Assembly (NCBI GenBank): GCA_029239235.1
Contig: JAQZBD010000021.1
Coordinates: 1 to 44,704, forward strand
Reading direction: 5' to 3'
Length of the DNA stretch: 44,704 bases
Source: Herbinix sp.
GTDB lineage: Bacteria > Bacillota > Clostridia > Lachnospirales > Lachnospiraceae
The notes under the pieces: generated by a model
Database searches by the model: none
Seen by the model: only the letters and a program-made list of their open reading frames with translations
Told to the model about the DNA's origin: nothing
Translations under genes and position numbers: made by a program
In this document: one piece after another, positions 1 through 6,711 of the stretch
Numbering within the stretch: the stretch's first letter is position 1
Layout of the letters: every line of letters starts with the position of its first letter

Positions 1-827
1 TATTTTTTAAAACCATTCTTTTCAAGAAACCTATTAATCAATTCACACGGAACCATGACCCCGTATTTAAATCTATTGAAAAAATCCGTACCACCACCAA
101 CATTTACTCCAACTATTCTCATTTCTTGATTTAACACTACACTTCCGCTACTTCCTTGATTAATATATGCATTATGTTTAAAGACATCTATTGGTAATAA
201 ACCATCATTGCTTTCAAAATTATAATAATCATTTGATGTAATAACACCAAATGATTGAATAAATCGTTCTCCCTCTGGATTGCTTATAATTGCTATTTTT
301 TCATTATACTGTGGATTAGTTTTATTTAATAAAAGCCTACTTAATGTTTCCTTTGATTTGAACGAAATTACCGCCAAATCATATTCTTCATCTAAAAAAA
401 CAACTGTGGCTTTTTCAAATTGCCCATAGTACATTTCATTTGAAACATATGATTCACTATTTTTACTGTATTCTGAGTATGTAGGTGCTCCATATGGTAT
501 TACAATATAATCTATATTTTCAAAATGCTGCACAACATGATACGCCGTCACTGCATAATAAGTGTCTCCCACCGAATCAAAAACAACTCCACTAGCACCA
601 GCTCCATATGAAATACTTGTAACATTTTCTTTATTAGTTTTTTTCTCATTTACAATTGCAATAGTGCTTTTGAAAATATCACTCGTTATTATTTTATCAA
701 ATTCATCAAAATTACGTGTTTTACATTGATATTCATAAATACTTGGGTACACAAAAAAACACACTGCTGCCAATGTGAATATCAGACATATTGAAATTAG
801 TTTAATTAATTTTTTCTTATTACCCAC
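1..827 (-). CDS. Membrane-anchored trypsin-like (HtrA/S1C-type) serine protease, C-terminus cut by window edge
   Basis: This frame is absent from the ORF track because it runs off the window; I read it from the reverse strand. A short basic N-terminus is followed by one hydrophobic segment (about residues 7-25), then a chymotrypsin-fold domain. The triad is visible in order: His in AVTAYHVVQ, Asp in EEYDLAVISF and Ser in NQGSSGSVV, followed by a typical GVNVGGG strand. The domain would therefore lie outside the membrane. A GTG start at 827 follows AGGTGGG very closely; a TTG at 839 is an alternative. The gene is AT-rich, sits beside a recombinase remnant and has no housekeeping partner, so it looks like cargo of a former island. 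The substrate cannot be inferred. No PDZ domain is seen in the visible part. Confidence 0.75.
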   Translation of the reverse strand, partial: MGNKKKLIKLISICLIFTLAAVCFFVYPSIYEYQCKTRNFDEFDKIITSDIFKSTIAIVNEKKTNKENVTSISYGAGASGVVFDSVGDTYYAVTAYHVVQHFENIDYIVIPYGAPTYSEYSKNSESYVSNEMYYGQFEKATVVFLDEEYDLAVISFKSKETLSRLLLNKTNPQYNEKIAIISNPEGERFIQSFGVITSNDYYNFESNDGLLPIDVFKHNAYINQGSSGSVVLNQEMRIVGVNVGGGTDFFNRFKYGVMVPCELINRFLEKNGFKK

Positions 828-908
828 ATCCCACCTCAAAGAAAACTAAGCTTGTCTTTTGGGTAGTATATAAAATACCCGATGAAATAATTCGATAATC
901 CAAACTGC

Positions 909-937
909 AGAATTATTTTGTTTGTCTGAATAATTCT
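909..937. repeat. Inverted repeat upstream of the protease gene
   Basis: Nine-base arms AGAATTATT and AATAATTCT are separated by 11 bases. It lies in the AT-rich gap between the protease start and the recombinase remnant. It could be an operator, a terminator stem or an island-end remnant; nothing in the sequence decides between these. Confidence 0.4.
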
Positions 938-1014
938 AGCATAAAGAACTGATACAAGCTAGCTAAAATATTTGTTTTCTCATACAAATTTTATAATAGT
1001 TATATTTACAGATG

Positions 1015-1037
1015 AGCCAGTTGTTGGCTTATTTTTT
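1015..1037 (+). terminator. Possible orphan plus-strand terminator
   Basis: A short stem AGCCA/TGGCT with a five-base loop is followed by TATTTTTTG, the form of an intrinsic terminator reading on the plus strand. No plus-strand gene precedes it inside the window, so it may be left over from a deleted gene. The stem is short, so confidence is low. Confidence 0.35.
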
Positions 1038-1044
1038 GTCCTAA

Positions 1045-1221
1045 TTTTCTCCCTTAGAACGTCATTCACATGCTTCCTTATTGATCGAGCTGGGTTATTC
1101 CCCTCTGCTTGTTGCCGAAAGGTTAGGTCATGACAAGGTTGAAACCACCCTAAATATTTATGGCCATTTGTACCCAAATAAGCATATGGAAGTAGCCCAG
1201 AAGCTGCAAGCCCTAATATAA
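1045..1221 (+). pseudogene. C-terminal remnant of a phage/ICE-type tyrosine recombinase (integrase)
   Basis: On the plus strand the frame reads ERHSHASLLIELGYSPLL, continues through AERLGHDKVETTLNIYGHL and ends at TAA 1221. This is the characteristic end of Int-family recombinases of Firmicute phages and conjugative transposons: the HxxR-region histidine (RHSHAS), the LGH motif and the tyrosine nucleophile in NIYGHLYP. About 58 residues remain. A stop codon (TAA at 1042) lies just upstream in the same frame, and no start codon or catalytic N-terminal region is visible. The gene is therefore a decayed stump of an enzyme that is usually about 380-400 residues. It lies directly downstream of rpmF. 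Confidence 0.85.
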
Positions 1222-1240
1222 TAGTATCATTTTAGTATCA

Positions 1241-1291
1241 CACAAAAAATAAAACCCTGCAAACCATTGATTATCAAGGTTGACAGGGTTT
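1241..1291 (-). terminator. Rho-independent terminator of yceD-rpmF
   Basis: On the minus strand AAACCCTGTCAACC pairs with GGTTTGCAGGGTTT and is followed by TATTTTTTG. It begins only a few bases after the rpmF stop codon, so the yceD-rpmF transcript should end here. Confidence 0.8.
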
Positions 1292-1298
1292 CATTCAA

Positions 1299-1478
1299 TT
1301 ATTCAGCTGTAATGATTTCTTTCTTGTTGTAAGAACCACAAGCTTTACATACTCTATGAGGAACCATGAGTTCTCCACACTTGCTGCATTTTACTAAGTT
1401 TGGAGCAGTCATTTTCCAGTTAGCTCTACGGCTATCTCTTCTTGCTTTAGAATGTTTACCCTTTGGACAAATAGACAT
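1299..1478 (-). CDS. rpmF: 50S ribosomal protein L32, zinc-ribbon form
   Basis: The gene encodes 59 residues and was too short for the ORF track. The N-terminus MSICPKGKHSKARRDSRRAN is typical of L32, a small basic protein of the large ribosomal subunit. Two CxxC pairs (CSKCG and CKACG) mark the zinc-binding form. The start codon is 3 bases after the yceD stop, and its ribosome binding site GGAGG lies inside the last codons of yceD, so translation of the two is probably coupled. The yceD-rpmF pair is conserved across bacteria. A terminator follows immediately, and the usual next genes of Firmicutes (plsX, acpP) are not seen downstream; an integrase remnant lies there instead. Confidence 0.95.
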   Translation of the reverse strand: MSICPKGKHSKARRDSRRANWKMTAPNLVKCSKCGELMVPHRVCKACGSYNKKEIITAE

Positions 1479-1481
1479 CTG

Positions 1482-2009
1482 TCACACCTCCTTAAAATTG
1501 TTAAAAATATCTCGGATTACTGACATTCTGGGATCATAATGATGCGTGTCGCAGTCACAGGTATTCTCATTAAGATTTATTCCGCACTTTTCGCAAAGTC
1601 CTTTGCAGTCCTCATCGCATAAAAGGCTCATGGGGAAATCAATTAAGATTTCTTCATAAATCAATGTGTCTACATCCAGATTGTATCCAATAATATAATT
1701 TGTTTCGTCCAGACCGTCTGTACGCTCCTCCTCAGAAAGCTTAAAATCAACTTCTTTCTGAAATTCGATCTCTATCGGATATATAATCTCCTTTAGACAT
1801 CTGTTACAGTATAGGGTCAAAGAAATATTCGTTTTGCCCTCGATCATCACAAGCTTGTCTCCAAGATTTGTAATTGTGAGCTCTACCGGTTCCTTATGAG
1901 CGAATCCATAAGTAGCACCTTGGTATTCAATACTCTCCAATTCAATGGGGGCATCGACCTTTGCTATCTTATCCTTCGTAGTCATTATTTCTGACAAAGA
2001 TATAAGCAT
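1482..2009 (-). CDS. yceD: YceD/DUF177 family protein (YlbN)
   Basis: This 175-residue protein precedes rpmF, the classic position of the DUF177/YceD family; members have been linked to rRNA processing in bacteria and plants, and the Bacillus member is YlbN. The N-terminal part is a beta-rich domain with CNRCLKEI near the middle. The C-terminus is cysteine-rich (CDEDCKGLCEKCGINLN then CDCD), as in many Firmicute members, and could bind a metal. The start at 2009 follows GGAGAG with six bases between. A strong sigma-A-type promoter at 2080-2108 serves yceD and rpmF separately from ackA upstream. The precise function in this organism is not known. Confidence 0.88.
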   Translation of the reverse strand: MLISLSEIMTTKDKIAKVDAPIELESIEYQGATYGFAHKEPVELTITNLGDKLVMIEGKTNISLTLYCNRCLKEIIYPIEIEFQKEVDFKLSEEERTDGLDETNYIIGYNLDVDTLIYEEILIDFPMSLLCDEDCKGLCEKCGINLNENTCDCDTHHYDPRMSVIRDIFNNFKEV

Positions 2010-2079
2010 TGTAATCTCTCCGAATATTCACTGCTTTACAAGAATTTATAAAATAAACTCTTTTTTACGCGCTTCTTGT

Positions 2080-2108
2080 ATTATAACCAGTGAAATACTA
2101 TTTGTCAA
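2080..2108 (-). promoter_or_regulatory. Sigma-A promoter of yceD-rpmF
   Basis: On the minus strand there is TTGACA, a 17-base spacer and TATAAT: both hexamers match the consensus exactly. It lies about 70 bases upstream of the yceD start, between ackA and yceD. Confidence 0.8.
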
Positions 2109-2129
2109 TCAAAATTTGTTATTTCTTAC

Positions 2130-3326
2130 TTATTTGAGTAATTCTACAGTCTCTCTAGAAATTGCTAACTCTTCATTGGTAGGAACGATGCAAACCTTAG
2201 TCTTGCATTCCGGACCTGTAAGCATAAGAAGCTTGCTCTTAGTGTTGTTTAATTCTAAGTCAATCTTAACGCCTAAGTATCCTAAGTATTCGCATACCCA
2301 TTCTCTTACTCTCCAGTCATTTTCGCCAACGCCTGCTGTAAATGCAATTGCATCCACACCATTCATAGCTGCTACATAGCCACCGATATATTTTGCTACG
2401 TTATAGCAGAATACCTGGAATGCGATAGTAGCTAATTCGTTACCTTCATCTACTGCATCATTTAAATCACGGAAATCGCTGGAAACTTCAGACATACCCT
2501 GAAGACCGGATTCTTTATTTAATACATTCATAACCTGATCAAGGGTCTTTCCTTCCTTCTTAGCCATAAACTCAATGATAGAAGGATCGATGTCACCACA
2601 TCTGGTACCCATTACAAGACCTGCAAGTGGAGTGAAGCCCATGCTGGTATCGATGGATTTGCCGTTTAATACAGCAGAGATGCTGCAACCATTTCCAAGG
2701 TGGCAAACGATGATTTTGGAGTTATTAATATCTAAGCCGCAGAACTGTGCTGTTTCTTTGGATACAAAGCTATGGCTTGTTCCATGGAAGCCGTATTTAC
2801 GAATCTTATATTTTTTGTAGTACTCGTGAGGAATACCATATAAATAAGCTTTTGGAGGCATTGTCTGGTGGAAAGCAGTATCGAATACACCAACCTGAGG
2901 CTTGCCAGGCATTAATTTCTCACATGCATGAATACCAATTAAGTTTGCTGGGTTGTGAAGAGGTGCTAATTCGCTGCATTCCTCTAAAGCTGCAATTACT
3001 TCATCATTAATGATTGTAGAGCAAGCAAACTTCTCACCACCATGTACTACGCGGTGTCCGATCGCTCCGATTTCATCCAAGGACTTAATTACACCATGCT
3101 TTTCATCGGTTAATGCATGAAGCACCATTTCAATAGCAACCTCATGATTCTTCATTTCAGTAGTCTCAATTACAATTTTGCTCTGTCCTTCTGGTGTGTG
3201 CTTTAAGTGGCTTACGTCTTGTCCAATACGTTCGCAAATACCAACCGCCAATACTCTCTCAGAATCAGAATCAATCAACTGATACTTTAAGGAAGAACTA
3301 CCACAATTAATAACTAATACTTTCAT
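2130..3326 (-). CDS. ackA: Acetate kinase
   Basis: The protein has 398 residues, the normal length of the family. It interconverts acetyl phosphate plus ADP with acetate plus ATP in the cytoplasm, the ATP-yielding last step of acetate fermentation. Family signatures are present in order: VLVINCGSSSLKY at the N-terminus, GHRVVHGGEKF with the catalytic Arg near residue 91, GVFDTAFHQ with the catalytic Asp, YGFHGTSH, MGTRCGDIDP with the second Arg, and the C-terminal Glu in NEELAISRE. It lies 141 bases downstream of pta in the same direction. A hairpin lies in that gap, so ackA may be read partly through from pta or expressed separately. Confidence 0.97.
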   Translation of the reverse strand: MKVLVINCGSSSLKYQLIDSDSERVLAVGICERIGQDVSHLKHTPEGQSKIVIETTEMKNHEVAIEMVLHALTDEKHGVIKSLDEIGAIGHRVVHGGEKFACSTIINDEVIAALEECSELAPLHNPANLIGIHACEKLMPGKPQVGVFDTAFHQTMPPKAYLYGIPHEYYKKYKIRKYGFHGTSHSFVSKETAQFCGLDINNSKIIVCHLGNGCSISAVLNGKSIDTSMGFTPLAGLVMGTRCGDIDPSIIEFMAKKEGKTLDQVMNVLNKESGLQGMSEVSSDFRDLNDAVDEGNELATIAFQVFCYNVAKYIGGYVAAMNGVDAIAFTAGVGENDWRVREWVCEYLGYLGVKIDLELNNTKSKLLMLTGPECKTKVCIVPTNEELAISRETVELLK

Positions 3327-3433
3327 TTACGCATACCTCACTTTTTTTATTAATAAATATGTTTTACTCTGATCTTCTCAGAGCAGTAGTTTAAAATAAC
3401 AATAATAGTAAAATCAATACGCTAGACTACGAA

Positions 3434-3456
3434 AAGCGAAGCATATCACTTCGCTT
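3434..3456 (-). terminator. Hairpin between pta and ackA
   Basis: An eight-base stem AAGCGAAG/CTTCGCTT with a seven-base loop starts about 10 bases after the pta stop. On the minus strand it is followed by TTCG rather than a long T-run, so it looks like a weak terminator or an mRNA-stabilising hairpin. It could set the pta:ackA expression ratio. Confidence 0.45.
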
Positions 3457-3467
3457 CTTTGCGTATG

Positions 3468-4463
3468 TTAGACTTGTGCCGCCTGTACTGCTGTAATTGC
3501 GATAACACCAACGATATCATCTGCTGAGCAGCCTCTTGATAAGTCATTTACCGGTTTCGCAATACCCTGGGTAATAGGACCGTAGGCTTCAGCCTTAGCA
3601 AGTCTCTGTGCTAATTTATATCCAATATTTCCCGCATCAAGGTCAGGGAAGATTAATACATTTGCTTTACCTGCGATATCACTGTCAGGTGCTTTGGATG
3701 CTCCAACGCTAGGTACAATGGCTGCATCCAACTGGAATTCTCCGTCTATTTTATACTCAGGATATAACTCCTTTGCGATTTTAGTAGCTTCCACTACTTT
3801 ATCAACATCAGGATGCTTTGCACTTCCCTTTGTAGAATGGGATAACATAGCTACAATTGGTTCCTTGCCAACTAATAATTCAAAGCTTTTTGCGCTGCTG
3901 CCTGCAATTGCTGCCAGCTCCTCTGAATTTGGATTCTGATTAAGTCCCGCATCAGAGAAGATAAAGGTGCCTTCTTCGCCAAACTCGCAATTTGGAACTA
4001 CCATTACAAAAAATCCGGATACCAGCTTGGTTCCTGGAGCTGTCTTTAAAATCTGAAGAGAAGGACGAAGTGTATCAGCGGTTGAGTGTACTGCGCCTGA
4101 AACCATACCATCCGCATCTCCTGCTTTGACCATAGTTACTGCAAAGTATAGATAATCCTTTGTTAAAAGATCTTTTGCTTGCTCAGGTGTCATACCTTTG
4201 CTTTTTCTAACTTCAACAAGAATATCAATATATGCCTGAAGTTTATCTGTGTTGTTTGGATCAATAATTGTAGCTTTAGAAATATCCAGGCCTTCTGCAC
4301 CTTTTTCAATTGCTTCCTTATTACCTACCAATACGATGTTAGCAACACCTTCAGATAAAATTTTGCTCGCAGCCTCTAAGGTTCTTCTGTCATCAGACTC
4401 CGGCAGTACAATCGTTTTGATGTTTTGCTTTGCTCTTTCCTTGATTCCATCAATGAAACTCAT
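3468..4463 (-). CDS. pta: Phosphate acetyltransferase (phosphotransacetylase)
   Basis: The protein has 331 residues from the chosen start and is of the short single-domain Pta type. It converts acetyl-CoA plus phosphate to acetyl phosphate, feeding AckA. Recognisable parts are LPESDDRRTLEAASKI at the N-terminus, DGMVSGAVHSTADTLRP in the centre, and NVLIFPDLDAGNIGYKLAQR with QGIAKPVNDLSRG near the end. The ORF track starts at 4484, but ATG 4463 is preceded by AAGGAGAT at good spacing and gives the usual MSFIDGIKERAK start. The pta-ackA order is standard in clostridia. A promoter with a perfect -10 lies about 75 bases upstream. Confidence 0.96.
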   Translation of the reverse strand: MSFIDGIKERAKQNIKTIVLPESDDRRTLEAASKILSEGVANIVLVGNKEAIEKGAEGLDISKATIIDPNNTDKLQAYIDILVEVRKSKGMTPEQAKDLLTKDYLYFAVTMVKAGDADGMVSGAVHSTADTLRPSLQILKTAPGTKLVSGFFVMVVPNCEFGEEGTFIFSDAGLNQNPNSEELAAIAGSSAKSFELLVGKEPIVAMLSHSTKGSAKHPDVDKVVEATKIAKELYPEYKIDGEFQLDAAIVPSVGASKAPDSDIAGKANVLIFPDLDAGNIGYKLAQRLAKAEAYGPITQGIAKPVNDLSRGCSADDIVGVIAITAVQAAQV

Positions 4464-4537
4464 GATGTATCTCCTTCCTTGCACTTCAATAAAATAAAAT
4501 TAATGTATATAAATAATAAGTAAAAACCATAACTTTG

Positions 4538-4566
4538 ATTATAAGCCAAAACAGCTTTCGACACAA
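4538..4566 (-). promoter_or_regulatory. Probable sigma-A promoter of pta(-ackA)
   Basis: Minus-strand TTGTGT, a 17-base spacer and TATAAT lie in the 361-base gap between the divergent pta and tmcAL starts, on the pta side. The -10 is perfect and the -35 is moderate. Apart from this promoter and the tmcAL promoter I see nothing else in the gap. Confidence 0.55.
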
Positions 4567-4743
4567 GTACATTTTGTAGAAAAAAGTAGGTTTCTTTAAA
4601 CAAAATTAATGATAAAAACAAGTTATCTTTGTTTATTACTACGAAAATACTATACGAAATCACTCTATTCAAAGTGTTTACTGACACTGTCGCTTCCTGA
4701 CCTATATATTATAACCAATTTTGAGCGTGGTTAGTTGTTATAA

Positions 4744-4772
4744 TTGACGTTAGCAGATGAAAATGATATATT
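4744..4772 (+). promoter_or_regulatory. Probable sigma-A promoter of tmcAL
   Basis: Plus-strand TTGACG, a 17-base spacer and TATATT lie about 50 bases upstream of the tmcAL start codon. Both hexamers are close to consensus. Confidence 0.65.
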
Positions 4773-4824
4773 TAAAACACGTATTATTATGCAGAATGAA
4801 TATCCAATTTATAGGAGATTATGA

Positions 4825-6111
4825 ATGAAGGTTGTAGGATTGATAACTGAATATAATCCATTCCATAACGGTCACAAATACCATATAGAAGAAGCAAAAA
4901 GAGTGACCGGAGCAGATTACGTCATTATAGTAATGAGCGGTAATTTTGTGCAGCGTGGAACTCCTGCTGTCATTGACAAATATAGCCGTACGGAAATGGC
5001 TCTAAACAATGGTGTTGACCTAGTCCTGGAATTACCGGTATGCTATGCTACCGCAAGCGCTGAGTATTTTGCACATGGAGCAGTTTCCTTATTGGATCGA
5101 TTGGGAGTTGTGGATTATCTTTGCTTTGGCAGCGAATGCGGAGATATCACTCTACTGGATGAGGCTGCAGGTTTTTTACTGGATACTCCGACTTCCTTTA
5201 ACACGCATTTACAGGCTTTTCTGAGAGACGGTATGACTTATCCTGCTGCCAGAGGCCTGGCATTACAGCATTACCTCGAAGCGCAGCACCCTAATCATAG
5301 CTCCGCCCTGATTAATGTGCTAACAGAACCAAATAATATCCTGGGGATTGAATATATGAAGGCACTTAGGCGCTTGAGCTCTAGGATTACGCCTATCACA
5401 ATACAGCGAATTTCCGCTCATTACCATGATTCTGATTTAAACATTGAGGAGTCGAACTCTTTCACCATTAGTTCTGCTACCGCAATACGCAGAGCTATTT
5501 TCAGCAGCGGCTTGGAAGCTGACAGCTATTTTGAAGAAATCCGCCATAGTGTTCCTGATGATGTATTCCATATACTTAAAAAACACCATCAGATTAAATA
5601 CCCAATTTCAGAAGAGGATTTTTCTCAAGCAATAAAGTACAAGTTGCTTTATGAAAGCCGGCAATCCCTCTGTGAGTACCTCGACATCTCGGAGGATTTG
5701 GCAGATCGCTTAAAGAAACATTCCAATCTTCATAAGACCATGACTGAATTAGCACAGGATATTAAAACGAAGAACCTAACCTTAACACGAATTAACCGGG
5801 CTGTGATTCACATGCTCTTAAACATCAAAACGGAAGCAATTGAGGAATATAATCAGAAGGGATATACCCAATATGCCCGGGTGCTTGGCGTAAAAAAAGA
5901 TTCCTCACATCTGCTTCGTAAAATCGAACAAAATGAGAGCATTCCTATTATTACAAAAGTATCAAAGGCAGAGCTACAATTATCTCCTATCGCATTTCGT
6001 ATGCTTCAGGAGGATATTTTAGCTGCTCATTTATATAACCATGGGGTCTATGAGAAATACGGTACTTCTATACCAAATGAATATAAGCATGGGATTATTC
6101 TTCATTCTTAA
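4825..6111 (+). CDS. tmcAL: tRNA(Met) cytidine acetate ligase TmcAL (YlbM family)
   Basis: This 428-residue protein starts GLITEYNPFHNGHKYHIEEA, which carries the HxGH nucleotidyltransferase motif. VMSGNFVQRGTPAVIDKYSR follows, a hallmark of the YlbM/TmcAL family. The characterised Bacillus enzyme uses acetate and ATP, via acetyl-AMP, to make N4-acetylcytidine at the wobble position of elongator tRNA-Met. Family length is about 400-430 residues. The start follows AGGAG with seven bases between. It is divergent from pta-ackA, the pathway that makes its substrate acetate. In Bacillus, ylbM lies next to ylbN-rpmF, so this neighbourhood is an expanded form of that cluster. It shares a bidirectional terminator with the gene downstream. 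Confidence 0.92.
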   Translation: MKVVGLITEYNPFHNGHKYHIEEAKRVTGADYVIIVMSGNFVQRGTPAVIDKYSRTEMALNNGVDLVLELPVCYATASAEYFAHGAVSLLDRLGVVDYLCFGSECGDITLLDEAAGFLLDTPTSFNTHLQAFLRDGMTYPAARGLALQHYLEAQHPNHSSALINVLTEPNNILGIEYMKALRRLSSRITPITIQRISAHYHDSDLNIEESNSFTISSATAIRRAIFSSGLEADSYFEEIRHSVPDDVFHILKKHHQIKYPISEEDFSQAIKYKLLYESRQSLCEYLDISEDLADRLKKHSNLHKTMTELAQDIKTKNLTLTRINRAVIHMLLNIKTEAIEEYNQKGYTQYARVLGVKKDSSHLLRKIEQNESIPIITKVSKAELQLSPIAFRMLQEDILAAHLYNHGVYEKYGTSIPNEYKHGIILHS

Positions 6112-6180
6112 ATTTGGTTAAGGAGTCCTGCTTAATACAATCCTCATAAGTTTAAGAAGAGTTAACCATAAAATACAAAT

Positions 6181-6225
6181 TGCGCCCTTAATCAATGATA
6201 TATCTATCTCTGATATAAGGGCGCA
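6181..6225. terminator. Bidirectional terminator between tmcAL and the DUF1801 gene
   Basis: Perfect ten-base arms TGCGCCCTTA/TAAGGGCGCA are separated by 25 bases that contain further partial pairing. They lie between two convergent genes. The flanking T-runs are modest on both sides. Confidence 0.7.
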
Positions 6226-6261
6226 TTTGCTTCAACAAATATATACTCATTTCGCGATAGG

Positions 6262-6675
6262 TTATTCTGTTTCCGTCTTCGGAGTCTTCCCCTTCTTTAT
6301 CTTGCTTTCCGCAAGCATCGTATTCTGTGCCACACGATAGCGGACAATCTCTGCAATCAAATCCAGCGGCAGCGGTTTATCTAAAGGAAACTGTACCGCC
6401 CCTTTTGAGGTCTTATACTTCGCAAGCTGCTCCTGATATACTTCAATTCCATCCGGTGCCGGGTAAAAGCCAATATGCTTTTGGAAAGCCGCAAAATGAA
6501 CCAGGTTCCCATACAAAGCATAGGTGGGCATCCGCCAGCTGATCTTTTCCTCCGTATTTTCCGGTACATTTTCCTTAATCACTTTACGGATTGCCTGTAG
6601 CTTCTCTTGAATTTCCAGTGAATATAAATTAATATATTCGTCAACCGTTTTGAAATCATCTTTATTCTCCGCCAT
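6262..6675 (-). CDS. DUF1801 family protein (YdhG/Fra-like fold)
   Basis: The protein has 137 residues from ATG 6675, which follows GGAGG with six bases between; the track start at 6681 abuts the GGAGG and is unlikely. The pattern IRKVIKENVPENTEEKISWRMPTYALYGN, then HFAAFQKHIGFYP and KYKTSKGAVQFPLDKPLP, is characteristic of DUF1801 (YdhG, frataxin-like fold in Bacillus). Members are small cytoplasmic proteins, mostly uncharacterised; some have been linked to iron handling. A lysine-rich tail (KIKKGKTPK) follows the domain. It is 36 bases downstream of pepF in the same direction and may be co-transcribed. Confidence 0.85.
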   Translation of the reverse strand: MAENKDDFKTVDEYINLYSLEIQEKLQAIRKVIKENVPENTEEKISWRMPTYALYGNLVHFAAFQKHIGFYPAPDGIEVYQEQLAKYKTSKGAVQFPLDKPLPLDLIAEIVRYRVAQNTMLAESKIKKGKTPKTETE

Positions 6676-6711
6676 GTACATCCTCCTTTATTTCTTTCGT
6701 TATTTTCAATA

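Noticed and set aside
980-1177. 65-codon minus-strand ORF over the integrase remnant
   Set aside because: The plus strand in the same place gives a clear recombinase C-terminus; the minus-strand product resembles nothing.
1945-2379. 144-codon plus-strand ORF over yceD and ackA
   Set aside because: It is antisense to two certain genes and crosses the yceD promoter.
4460-4687. 75-codon minus-strand ORF overlapping the pta start
   Set aside because: It covers the pta promoter and ribosome binding site and has AT-rich, non-protein-like composition.
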